Assembly: GCA_963807385.1 (NCBI GenBank)
Contig: CAWEBQ010000002.1
Location: 372,001-436,000 of the forward strand
Source of the DNA: JBDTSW01 sp963807385
Lineage (GTDB): Bacteria; Actinomycetota; Thermoleophilia; Solirubrobacterales; 70-9
DNA length: 64,000 bases
Reading direction: 5' to 3'
A program made the position numbers and the translations under genes. How positions within the stretch are numbered: the stretch's first letter is position 1; every line of letters begins with the position of its first letter. This document shows positions 42,332 to 50,347 of the stretch, in pieces. The notes under the pieces were generated by a model that saw nothing but the letters and a program-made list of their open reading frames with translations, did no database searches and had not been told where the DNA came from.

Positions 42332-43348
42332 TTGAGCACCCCCGCGGATCGGACGGTACTCGTCGTCGGCGGCGCCGGCTACGTTGGCAACGTCCTGGTT
42401 CGCCGGCTGCTGGGCTTGGGCTATCGGGTGCGGGTTCTCGACGCCCTGCTGTTCGGCCACGGGTCGGCCCTCGCGAGCGCGTTCGATGACCCCGGCTTCG
42501 AGTTCATCCACGGCGACCTGCGCGACGCGGCGGCGACGGAGTCCGCGCTGGAGGGCGCTAGCGACGTCGTCCTGCTCGCGGCGATGGTCGGCGATCCGAT
42601 CTCGCGCAAGTACCCGGGTCTCACGCGGGCTGTCAACGCGGGGTGCGTGAGCCTCTTCGACGGGCTCGCCGGGCGTGGGATCGACCGGTTCGTCTTCACC
42701 TCGACCTGCAGCAACTACGGCCTGAGGAAGAGCGACGAGCCCGCGACCGAGGAGTCCGATTTGGCGCCGCTCTCGCTGTACGCCGAGATGAAGGTCGACT
42801 TCGAGCGGCACGTGCTCGCGCGAGGGCCGGACTGGGGCCTCAGCCCGACGATCCTGCGGATCGCCACCGCCTACGGGCTCTCGCCGCGGATGCGGTTCGA
42901 CCTGACGATCGCGGAGTTCGCCCGGACGCTCGCCGCCGGCTCCGAGCTCACCGTCTACGACGCCGACACCTGGCGCCCCTACTGCCACGTGGCCGACATC
43001 GCCGACGCGATAGCGACCGTGCTCGACGCCCCGGAGGAGAACGTGCGTGGCGAGGTCTTCAACGTCGGACACTCCGAGGAGAACTACACGAAGCGAATGG
43101 TGGTCGACGCGGTACAGGAGCACCTCGGGGGCGCCGGGCGAGTGACCTTCACCGAGGGTGGCCAGGACCCCCGCAACTACCGGGTAGCGTTCGAGAAGAT
43201 CCGGTCGCGGCTGGCCTTCGAGCCCCGCCACCGTGTGCCCGAGAGCGCCGGCAGGCTGATCCAGGCCGTCCGTGCCGGCGCGTTCGATGACTTCGAGGCC
43301 CGCCGCAGCTTCTACACGAACCACGAGGTCACCGCCGAGCACCGGTAG
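42332..43348 (+). CDS. NAD-dependent nucleotide-sugar epimerase/dehydratase (extended SDR)
   Basis: 338 residues from TTG 42332. VLVVGGAGYVGNVLVRRLLG binds NAD, FIHGDLRD and VVLLAAMVGDP follow, then FTSTCSNYGLRK with a Ser/Thr-Cys-Ser active loop. LYAEMKVDFE carries the Tyr; the usual Y-x-x-x-K is Y-A-E-M-K here. The C-half has RPYCHVADIADAI and GEVFNVGHSEENYTKRMVVD. Acts on a sugar nucleotide (epimerisation or dehydration); the substrate is unknown. It lies next to a sugar nucleotidyltransferase on the opposite strand, so both may feed the exopolysaccharide locus. Confidence 0.87.
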   Translation: MSTPADRTVLVVGGAGYVGNVLVRRLLGLGYRVRVLDALLFGHGSALASAFDDPGFEFIHGDLRDAAATESALEGASDVVLLAAMVGDPISRKYPGLTRAVNAGCVSLFDGLAGRGIDRFVFTSTCSNYGLRKSDEPATEESDLAPLSLYAEMKVDFERHVLARGPDWGLSPTILRIATAYGLSPRMRFDLTIAEFARTLAAGSELTVYDADTWRPYCHVADIADAIATVLDAPEENVRGEVFNVGHSEENYTKRMVVDAVQEHLGGAGRVTFTEGGQDPRNYRVAFEKIRSRLAFEPRHRVPESAGRLIQAVRAGAFDDFEARRSFYTNHEVTAEHR

Positions 43349-43354
43349 CGGCGG

Positions 43355-43370
43355 CCGGAGATGACTCCGG
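43355..43370. terminator. Hairpin between two convergent genes
   Basis: CCGGAG-ATGA-CTCCGG in the 34-bp gap between the epimerase and the nucleotidyltransferase. It has 6 bp, perfect pairing and a 4-base loop, but no U-run. It could slow transcription from both sides. Confidence 0.4.
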
Positions 43371-43382
43371 GCGGAGCGGGGG

Positions 43383-44093
43383 TCAGGCGGGGTCGAAGCT
43401 CTCGGGCCGCGCGTCGTACGCCGCGACCGCCAGCGCGTGCTCATCCGGCGTCCCGATGTCGTGCCAAGCGCCGTCGAAGGGATAGGTGCACACGGGCTCG
43501 CCGGACTTGAGCAGGGCCAGCACGAGGTCGGGGAAGTCGAACCGCCCGTCAGGGATCTGCGCGATCACCTCCGGCTCGTACGCGTAGATCCCCATGCTCA
43601 CCGCGTACTCCAACGTGGGCTTCTCGACGTAGTCGGTCACTCGCCCCCGCTCCTGCTCTATCACCCCCAGGCTCAGCGGAACCTCCTTGGGGTGGGTCGC
43701 GACCGTGAGCTTGGCGCCGGAGGTGCGGTGGTGTGCCATGAAGCCTGCGTAGTCGAGCGCCGTCAGCACGTCCCCGTTCATGACCAGCAGTGGCTCGGTG
43801 GCCGGCTCGACCAGTCGCAGCGCCCCGGCGGTGCCAAGCGGCTCCGGCTCCCACGTATAGTGGATCTCGAGGCCGGGCGGTACCACGTCCGACTCCGCCA
43901 GGTAGGCCCGGATCAGCTCGCCGAGGTGGCCCACGCAGAGGTCCACGCGCTCGACGCCCGCCCGCGCCAGCTGGCGCAGGATCAGCTGCAGGATGGGGCG
44001 CTCCCCGACGGGGATCAATGGTTTCGGGAGGATCGTCGTGTAGGGGCGCAGGCGGCTCCCCTTGCCCCCGGCGAGGATCACGGCGCGGCTCAA
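43383..44093 (-). CDS. Sugar-phosphate nucleotidyltransferase
   Basis: 236 residues: AVILAGGKGSRLRPYTTILP with the G-G-x-G-(S/T)-R-L-x-P motif, PKPLIPVGERPILQLIL, YTWEPEPLGTAGALRL, VMNGDVLTALD and AWHDIGTPDEHALAVAA. It makes an NDP-sugar from NTP and a sugar 1-phosphate. The set of residues fits the mannose-1-phosphate guanylyltransferase or RmlA-like group; base specificity is not decided. It is convergent with the epimerase. Confidence 0.88.
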   Translation of the reverse strand: MSRAVILAGGKGSRLRPYTTILPKPLIPVGERPILQLILRQLARAGVERVDLCVGHLGELIRAYLAESDVVPPGLEIHYTWEPEPLGTAGALRLVEPATEPLLVMNGDVLTALDYAGFMAHHRTSGAKLTVATHPKEVPLSLGVIEQERGRVTDYVEKPTLEYAVSMGIYAYEPEVIAQIPDGRFDFPDLVLALLKSGEPVCTYPFDGAWHDIGTPDEHALAVAAYDARPESFDPA

Positions 44094-44152
44094 TGGCGCG
44101 CCTCACTGGCTGGTGGCCACCGCATTCGCGGCAACCATAAGGGGCGGACCGG

Positions 44153-46498
44153 CTAGCAGCCCGTGACGGAGGAGTCGAGCAGGCCTGCCAACTCGCAGCG
44201 GGCGGCAGCAAGCCGGCTGGCCGGGACCTCGGTGCTGGACGCGGCCATGTCGGAGTTCCCGAACAGCCCTTCGACGACCCGCATCGCGGCGCCCGTCTGG
44301 CCCTTGGCGGCAAGCGCCGCCATTAGCTCGTAGTCCTCGCGGCCGTCGCGGATCCGCTTCAGGCGCATGGACTCGATCGGGATGTCGTGGGTGCCACCGA
44401 TCGCCGGCGCCCCCCCGTATCCCTCGGGTGACCCGGGGTAGAAGAGGTTGCCGTCGCCGTTGGCGCCGAACGCGTACTGGTTGGTCCACGCGGTCCCGAG
44501 GCTGGAGACCGTGTTCCAGTAGAGCTCCCCGTCGAGGTCGTAGGCGAAGGCCATCCAGCCCATCGCACGCGCCTGCGAGGCGGGCTGGTCGATCGAGTAC
44601 CCGGGCCAGCCCTCGAACGCCGCGCTCTCGGCCTCGTTGCAGCTGTAGCTGGTGCAGGAGGTGTAGGACCAGAGCTCGTTGTTCCCCTGGCCCGCGCCGT
44701 TGAGGTTGAGGAAGGCGTTGTGCGCCGGCCTCTGGTTGTTGCCGCGGGGTGCGAGGTCCTGGATGATGGGGGTCAGGATGTCGATGTCCCGACGGACGTT
44801 GATGTCGCCGCGGCCCTGGGCCGTCGTGGCGGCGCTGGCCGAGCTGGTGGCGAGCGTGCGGACGTCCGGCCAGTGACCGCGCGCGGTGGCGGCGTTTCGC
44901 CCGCAGTCCTTCCAGTCGTCGAACGTGAGCGGGGCAACGGTGGCGCGCGGCTCGTCGCAGATCTTCGCGATGAACCGATCGCCGAAGCCGTACTCGTCCG
45001 CCAGCCTCTTCCAGTCGGGCAGGCAGTCGTCGTTGTTGATACAGGGCCAGAGGGTGGCGAGCGCCGTCATCCGGGCGCCGGTCAGCCGGGGTGGGATCGT
45101 GCCCGCGACACCGGAGTCCGTGCCCGTGACCATCGGAGCCAGATACTGGGCGAACCGGCTTGGGACGGGCGCGTCCTCGTAGGCGCCGGGGCCGGCGTTG
45201 GCGATCGTAATCCGGTTCTCGAGAGCCGTCCGGGTGTAGAGGTAGGCCAGTTCCCAGCTCCTCGTATCGTTCCCGTTGCACCAACTCGTGTTGAAGTGCG
45301 CGCGGCAGGGCTGGTGCCCTGGCGGGGTCATCATGAACATGCTGGGGAGGCTCGAGGTCGAGGGCAGCTGAAAGTCGAAGACCCGCACCTCGACGGGCAC
45401 GACCGTCCCGGGGCGGTTCGACGCGCTCACCCTGACCGAGCCGTGGTAAGTCCCCGGTGTGGCGTCGCGCGGCACGAACACGTCAAGCCAGGCCGTGATC
45501 CGGTCGCCCTGCGGCGCGTCGGCGGGGAACGCCGAGCGGTCCTCGCCGTAGAGCGCGTCGCGCTCGGGGATCAGGGCGTCCGGCCAGAGCCCATCGGACC
45601 CCTGGCGGTTCGACCGCGGCTTGCCCGCAGCCGAGTCGACCCGGTAGAAGGCCTCGCGGTTGACGGTGACGTTCGAGCTCGGGATCGTTGCCGAGCCCGG
45701 ACCCTTGAGGGGCTCGGTCAGTTCAACCCGAACGTCCTTCAGCGGCTCGGCCCCGGCCTCGATCGCCAGCTGGAAGGACTCGAACTCGTTGCGCGCAGCC
45801 AGCAGCCGAGCGGTGTTGGCGCCACCGCCGGGGAGCGGGGAGGAGGGCCTGATCGTCTCGCCGCCGCTGAAGGCCTTCACGACCGGATTCCCCGTGGGAG
45901 GCTCGTCGGGGGGCGGGGGCGGATCAGTTGGCCGCTGGTCGGGGGTTCCGGTGAAGTGGATCTCGGCGTAGGCGGCGCGGATGGCCGCCCCCGCGCCGGG
46001 GCTGGCCTGAAACTGGACGAGCAACGCCTCGAGGGCCGCCGGATCGGGAACCCGGAACAGCAGGCTGCGCCAGCGCGCCCCGCGGCGCGGGTCGAGCGCC
46101 TTGGCCCCCAGCAGCTCGCCGTTGGCGCGGATCACGACGTTCAGCCGGCTCTTGGCGCGTGTGTTTCCGTAGAACCAGAGCCGGGCCTTGCTGACCCGAT
46201 TCCCCCGCATAGCCTGCGGCTCCAGCTGCACCTGGGCCTGCCGCCGGCCCCGGGCCAGCGCCGCGATGTAGTCCCTTCGCCCAACCTTCGCCCCGCGGGT
46301 GACGGGGTCGTCGATTGCCGCGGCGGCGGACGGCGCGTTCACGTGGTGCCAGTTGCTGGCGACGTCGGTGTCCGGGCGAACGGTGGCCATCTCGGACGCG
46401 GCGGCGGGCGCGGCCAGGGCCAGCAGGGCTCCGATCGCGAAGGCCACGGTGGCCGGTGCGGTGCGCTTTGCGCGGGGAGTATGGATTCGTGGCCTCAT
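44153..46498 (-). CDS. Secreted DUF4091 (glycoside-hydrolase-like) protein
   Basis: 781 residues from ATG 46498. A signal peptide (about 1-33, AFAIGALLALAAPAAAS) leads to an N-terminal module (about 40-190) with RPDTDVASNWHHV, LWFYGNTRAKSRLNVVIRAN and AAIRAAYAEIHF, matching the frameshifted gene at 38458. A Pro-rich linker (TDPPPPPDEPPTG) follows, then a beta-sandwich (about 215-375, ARNEFESFQLAI...WLDVFVPRDATPGTYHGSV) and a TIM-barrel-like part ending in RLKRIRDGREDYELMAALAA, the DUF4091 signature. It is likely a surface or secreted glycan-acting protein. The initiator beyond the ATG (a TTG frame to 46561) is not supported. Confidence 0.8.
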   Translation of the reverse strand: MRPRIHTPRAKRTAPATVAFAIGALLALAAPAAASEMATVRPDTDVASNWHHVNAPSAAAAIDDPVTRGAKVGRRDYIAALARGRRQAQVQLEPQAMRGNRVSKARLWFYGNTRAKSRLNVVIRANGELLGAKALDPRRGARWRSLLFRVPDPAALEALLVQFQASPGAGAAIRAAYAEIHFTGTPDQRPTDPPPPPDEPPTGNPVVKAFSGGETIRPSSPLPGGGANTARLLAARNEFESFQLAIEAGAEPLKDVRVELTEPLKGPGSATIPSSNVTVNREAFYRVDSAAGKPRSNRQGSDGLWPDALIPERDALYGEDRSAFPADAPQGDRITAWLDVFVPRDATPGTYHGSVRVSASNRPGTVVPVEVRVFDFQLPSTSSLPSMFMMTPPGHQPCRAHFNTSWCNGNDTRSWELAYLYTRTALENRITIANAGPGAYEDAPVPSRFAQYLAPMVTGTDSGVAGTIPPRLTGARMTALATLWPCINNDDCLPDWKRLADEYGFGDRFIAKICDEPRATVAPLTFDDWKDCGRNAATARGHWPDVRTLATSSASAATTAQGRGDINVRRDIDILTPIIQDLAPRGNNQRPAHNAFLNLNGAGQGNNELWSYTSCTSYSCNEAESAAFEGWPGYSIDQPASQARAMGWMAFAYDLDGELYWNTVSSLGTAWTNQYAFGANGDGNLFYPGSPEGYGGAPAIGGTHDIPIESMRLKRIRDGREDYELMAALAAKGQTGAAMRVVEGLFGNSDMAASSTEVPASRLAAARCELAGLLDSSVTGC

Positions 46499-46818
46499 AC
46501 GTTCGTCCTGGTGCAGGCGATGCATCGGGCACGGGGATGCGGGACGCCACCCATGAACCAAGAGCTGGCCGGATGTATGAAGGGGGGGCTTGGCCCCCGA
46601 AACGCGCGCGGTCCCAAGATGTCCCCGGTCCGATCCCGTTGTTGATCAGGTTCGCGGCCAGCCGTTGGCGACCACGTAGTGCGTGAAGGACCGTACTACC
46701 TCAAAACGGGTACTGCAACCGACTGCTGGTACCTCAAATCGGGGATGCCTGGATGCGTGACAGCAACGTTGCCCTGTCCTCCGGTGGGCGAACGAGAAGG
46801 GGTGCGGAGGAGGTGCGG
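46499..46818. other. Intergenic region with direct repeats and G-rich hairpin
   Basis: No protein gene seen. It contains a GGGGG-CTTGG-CCCCC hairpin near 46580, a pair of 14-bp direct repeats (46697-46710 and 46730-46743) and unremarkable DNA. The repeats are described separately. Confidence 0.4.
46697..46743. repeat. Two 14-bp direct repeats, candidate regulatory site
   Basis: TACCTCAAAACGGG (46697-46710) and TACCTCAAATCGGG (46730-46743) differ at one base and start 33 bp apart, about three helical turns. The sequence lies 200-245 bp before the DUF4091 gene start on the minus strand. No further copies were noticed elsewhere in the window. Confidence 0.45.
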
Positions 46819-46971
46819 CTAGCCCTCTGGGGGCTCGCGGGTCGCCGCGAGGTAGCCGGCGACGCCGAGGGTCACCAACGCCGCGGCGCCCGCCAGCTTG
46901 ATCTGGATGCCGAACCGCCGCCAGGCCAGGCGCACGACCGTGCGACCGATCAACTCGTAGAGCGCCCTCAT
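46819..46971 (-). CDS. Tiny membrane protein (50 residues) downstream of argG
   Basis: Minus-strand ATG 46969-46971 to TAG 46819-46821: MRALYELIGRTVVRLAWRRF, then GIQIKLAGAAALVTLGVAGY and LAATREPPEG. A basic amphipathic N-terminus precedes one membrane helix (about residues 25-42). The start is only 9 bp after the argG stop on the same strand, so it is probably translated from the argG message. The residue pattern and strong coding bias make it a better candidate than the plus-strand frame over the same bases. Function unknown. Confidence 0.6.
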   Translation of the reverse strand: MRALYELIGRTVVRLAWRRFGIQIKLAGAAALVTLGVAGYLAATREPPEG

Positions 46972-46980
46972 GCCTGCACC

Positions 46981-48243
46981 CTATCCAGTGGAATCCCGTT
47001 GACGCACGCGATGGGCGAGTCGGCTCTGGAGCGTGAACAGCTCGATGAAGCCCGGGCTTGCCGCCTGGGAGAACTCCCCCCCGCTCTCGCCGAAGCCGGC
47101 CAGCGAGCGGTCGTAGAGCGCGTAGCGCGAGCTGCGCGTGACTGGCGTGACGCCCCCCTTGAACAGCCTGACCGTGACCTCGCCGGTCACGTGCTCGTTG
47201 GCCGACTCCATGTAGGCGTCGAGGTCGGAACGCAGCGGGTCGAGCCACAGGCCCGCGTACACCAGGTAGGCCCACTTGCGGTCCAGCGTGTGCTTGAACT
47301 CGTTCTGATGGATGGTCGAGACCAGCTTCTCGAGGTCTGCGTGAGCCGTCATCAGCACCGCCGCGGCCGGCACCTCGTAGAGGTCGCGGACCTTGAGCCC
47401 GACGATGCGGTCCTCGATGTGATCGATGATGCCGGCGCCGTGGCGCGCGCCGATCTCACCGGCGCGCTCGATCAGGGCCACCGGCTCGAGCCGCTCGCCG
47501 TCGAGTGACACGGGCACCCCGGCCTCGAATCCGACCCTGACGTCCTGAGGCTCGTCGGGGGCGTCCGCGGGGGCGGTGACCAACTGAAACACGTCGTCGG
47601 GTGGCGGGGCCTCGAGGTCCTCGATCTCGCGCCCCTCCGAGCTTCGGCCCCAGAGGTTGTCGTCGATGGAGTACGGGCTGACCGCTGTCCCACCCTTCAG
47701 CGGGATGCCGTGCTCACGCGCGTAGGCCAGTTCCTCCTCGCGGCCCATGGTCCAGTCGCGCACCGGCGCGATGATCTTCAGCTCGGGGTCGAGGGTGGCG
47801 ATCGTTGCCTCGATCCGCACCTGGTCGTTGCCCTTGCCGGTGCATCCGTGGGCGATCGTGTCGCACCCGGTCTCGCGCGCGCGCTCGACGGCGAGCTTCG
47901 CGATCAGCGGCCGCGCGAGCGCTGTGAACAGCGGATAGCCGCCGCCATAGAGGGCGTTCGCCTTGATCGCCGGCAGCACGTACTCGCCGGCGAACTCGTC
48001 CTTCGCGTCGGCGACGATGGCCTCCACCGCTCCGAGTTGCCGTGCCTTGGCGACGACCGCGTCCCAGTCCTCGCCGGGCTGCCCAAGTTCCACCGTCAGC
48101 GTCACGACCTCCGCCTCGTAGCGTTCCTGGATCCAGTGGAGCATCACCGAGGTGTCGAGGCCGCCGGAGTAGAGCAGCAGTACCCGCCGCACCTCTGCGG
48201 GGTCGGCCTGGTAGGTGGCGATGCGGGGGGCCTCGGACTCCAA
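46981..48243 (-). CDS. argG: Argininosuccinate synthase
   Basis: 420 residues from TTG 48243. VLLLYSGGLDTSVMLHWIQE is the ATP pyrophosphatase loop; later GGYPLFTALARPLIAKLAVE, AHGCTGKGNDQVRIEATIA, DDNLWGRSSEGREIEDLEAP and YSIDDNLWG are conserved. It joins citrulline and aspartate with ATP, the step after ornithine carbamoylation. The N-terminal frame continues to 48354 but would overlap the divergent sortase, and no better start is seen. No SD is evident. argH is not adjacent, so the gene stands apart from argCJBD. Confidence 0.93.
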   Translation of the reverse strand: MESEAPRIATYQADPAEVRRVLLLYSGGLDTSVMLHWIQERYEAEVVTLTVELGQPGEDWDAVVAKARQLGAVEAIVADAKDEFAGEYVLPAIKANALYGGGYPLFTALARPLIAKLAVERARETGCDTIAHGCTGKGNDQVRIEATIATLDPELKIIAPVRDWTMGREEELAYAREHGIPLKGGTAVSPYSIDDNLWGRSSEGREIEDLEAPPPDDVFQLVTAPADAPDEPQDVRVGFEAGVPVSLDGERLEPVALIERAGEIGARHGAGIIDHIEDRIVGLKVRDLYEVPAAAVLMTAHADLEKLVSTIHQNEFKHTLDRKWAYLVYAGLWLDPLRSDLDAYMESANEHVTGEVTVRLFKGGVTPVTRSSRYALYDRSLAGFGESGGEFSQAASPGFIELFTLQSRLAHRVRQRDSTG

Positions 48244-48313
48244 AACGTGAGACGAGAGTGTTCCACGGTCGGCGTTGGCGCAGCCGCGAGGCGCCGTCGG
48301 CCATGATTGGGGC

Positions 48314-49048
48314 GTGCACCGCGTGCTTCGCATCCTCTCGATCGCGCTGATCACCGCTGGCCTGGTGATCCTCGTGGACGTGGGCCTGACGCTTGCATGG
48401 ATGGAGCCGGTGTCCTCGATCTACGGCTCGCTCCAACAGGGAAAGGCCGAGGACCAGCTCACGGACTTGGAGGACCGCTTCCCCTCCGAGGAGCTCCTGG
48501 CCCGAGCGCTGGGCGAGGATGAGCTGTCCGAGCGAGTGCGGGTGCTGGCGGACGCGTTCGAGGAGGAGGCCAAACGCGGCGAGGCGATCGGGCGCATCCT
48601 GATACCTCGCATCGGGCTGGACGTGGTCGTGGTGCAGGGCACCGACACCGCCAGCCTCCAGAAGGGGCCGGGGCATTACACGCTTTCGGACACGACCAGG
48701 CGCCAGCGGCAGCTCGGCGACGGGTCGGCCTTTCCCGGGCAGGGCAAGACCGTGGGTATCGCCGGGCATCGCACGACCTACCTCGCGCCGTTCCGGCGGA
48801 TCAACGAGATCCGCCGCGGGGACGAGATCACCCTGCAGATGCCCTACGCGACCTTCACCTACAAGGTGCAGAAGCACGAGATCGTCGATCCCGGTGCGGT
48901 CGAGATCGTCCACAACACTGGCTACGACCGCCTCGTGCTCACGGCGTGCCATCCGCTCTACAGCGCCGCTCAGCGCTATGTCCAGTTCGCGAGACTGACG
49001 GACGTCAGCCTCTTCGCGCCAGGCAATCGCCGCTGGCAGGATCCGTAG
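48314..49048 (+). CDS. Class E sortase
   Basis: 244 residues from GTG 48314. One N-terminal membrane helix (ILSIALITAGLVILVDVGLT) anchors a catalytic domain. GRILIPRIGLDVVVVQGTD opens the beta-barrel, VGIAGHRTTYLAPF holds the catalytic His (H152), RLVLTACHPLYSAAQRYVQF the Cys (C212) and a nearby Arg (about R221). Class E enzymes of actinobacteria attach proteins with an LAxTG-like signal to peptidoglycan. I saw no protein in this window with a complete C-terminal sorting signal. It is divergent from argG and convergent with the coiled-coil genes. Confidence 0.87.
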   Translation: MHRVLRILSIALITAGLVILVDVGLTLAWMEPVSSIYGSLQQGKAEDQLTDLEDRFPSEELLARALGEDELSERVRVLADAFEEEAKRGEAIGRILIPRIGLDVVVVQGTDTASLQKGPGHYTLSDTTRRQRQLGDGSAFPGQGKTVGIAGHRTTYLAPFRRINEIRRGDEITLQMPYATFTYKVQKHEIVDPGAVEIVHNTGYDRLVLTACHPLYSAAQRYVQFARLTDVSLFAPGNRRWQDP

Positions 49049-49088
49049 GCGGCGCCCAACCACCTCGGACGTCACGTAGGAGCGGCGC

Positions 49089-49850
49089 CTAGGCCCGGAT
49101 GCGCTCGAGGATCGAGTACGGGTCGTCGATGCCGAAGTCCTCGCGCAGCCGCCGCTCGATCTGGTCGCGGCTGGCGCCGGCGACCGCCATCTGCGTCGCC
49201 AACAGGACGGCCCCCTCGGAGGCTCGCCCCGTGCCCGTGCCTCGCCCCTGGGGGCTGGCGCCGCCGGCCCTGCTCAGGCCGCCCGCATCCGGCTCCGAGA
49301 GGGGCACGGGGCGCGGCGCCCGCCCGAGCGAACTCAGGCGCTCGCGGATCCCTCGGATCGTCTCGCTTGCACCGTCATCCGCCGCCTCGATCACCTCGTG
49401 CGTGTCGGCGTCCGGTGGCGCGTTGGTCTCGGCTTCGGGCTCGTCCGTCCCGGCCGCCTCGGGAGGCTCGTCCGCAGGCACCGCGCCCGAGGTCTCCACC
49501 TCGTTCCGGGTCTCCACGGGCTCGGCCCGGCGACGACCGGAGCTGCCTTCGCGCGCCAAGTCGCCCGCTGCGGACTCCAGGGCGTCCAGCAGTGCGTCGG
49601 CTCGCTCCCGGATCGAGTCGGCGCTCTCAAGTAGGTGCTCGCTTCGCTCGGATAGCGCCGAAGCTCGTTCACGCTCGATTCGGGAGGCGCGGGCCTCGGC
49701 CGCCTGAATCCGCCGCTCCGCCTCCAGCTCGGCCTCGTCGAGGATCTCCGTCGCTGCCTTCTCCACCGCCTCGAGGACGTTCTCGAACGCCCCGCCCTCG
49801 ACGGATCCGCCACGGGCGGTACGCCGCCTGTCGCTCGGCTCACCGCTCAT
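49089..49850 (-). CDS. Coiled-coil, acidic protein of unknown function
   Basis: 253 residues from ATG 49850. Residues about 20-110 form a long coiled coil (LEAVEKAATEILDEAELEAE, RIERERASALSERSEHLLES), resembling DivIVA- or Wag31-type scaffolds without the DivIVA N-domain. Residues about 115-175 are acidic and disordered (ADEPPEAAGTDEPEAETNAP). The C-terminus, QMAVAGASRDQIERRLREDF-GIDDPYSILERIRA, is a short amphipathic motif. It overlaps the upstream coiled-coil gene by ATGA. Possible role: envelope or cell-pole scaffolding next to the sortase and exopolysaccharide kinase, inferred from position only. Confidence 0.65.
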   Translation of the reverse strand: MSGEPSDRRRTARGGSVEGGAFENVLEAVEKAATEILDEAELEAERRIQAAEARASRIERERASALSERSEHLLESADSIRERADALLDALESAAGDLAREGSSGRRRAEPVETRNEVETSGAVPADEPPEAAGTDEPEAETNAPPDADTHEVIEAADDGASETIRGIRERLSSLGRAPRPVPLSEPDAGGLSRAGGASPQGRGTGTGRASEGAVLLATQMAVAGASRDQIERRLREDFGIDDPYSILERIRA

Positions 49851-50134
49851 GCGCCGTCCTTCGAGATGAGCCCCCGTGCGGCGTCGTCGAGCTTCCGGGC
49901 GAATTCCCGTAGCTCCGATTCGGCGCGATCGGTCCGTTCGGCGAGCCGGTCGTGGGCCTCCGCCAGCGCCGCCCGACGGGCCGCGCTCTCCTCGGCGGCC
50001 CCCGCCAGGGCCTCGCGAACCCTGTCGTCGCCGCGCGCGTTCGCGTCGGCAACAATCGAGCGGCTCTGACGCGCAGCGGACTCTAGGGCCGCACGGACGC
50101 GTTGACCGGTGGAGCGACCTGCCGTTGTGGGCAT
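49847..50134 (-). CDS. Small coiled-coil protein
   Basis: 95 residues from ATG 50134. After a short Thr/Arg-rich start (MPTTAGRSTGQRVRAALES), most of the chain is one predicted helix with heptads (ALAEAHDRLAERTDRAESEL, REFARKLDDAARGL). The stop overlaps the next gene's start (ATGA), so both are co-translated and their products may pair. It is divergent from the tyrosine-kinase gene. No known family recognised. Confidence 0.6.
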   Translation of the reverse strand: MPTTAGRSTGQRVRAALESAARQSRSIVADANARGDDRVREALAGAAEESAARRAALAEAHDRLAERTDRAESELREFARKLDDAARGLISKDGA

Positions 50135-50347
50135 CTGAAACACCGCCGTTGTCGGGGAAGGCATGCAGCCGGAACCGTAGCGACACTCGCCCGCGAGCAA
50201 CAGGGGCTCCGGGCGATCGCAAGAAAAGCTCCACCGCTCCCGCCCGGCTCGCGCCGCTCATCGCGCAACAGCCGCCCGGTTGATTCGTCCCAGGCGTGAG
50301 CCGAGCGCGGACGGCGAAACAGGGAATCCGTCAGAATCGCCGAGTTG

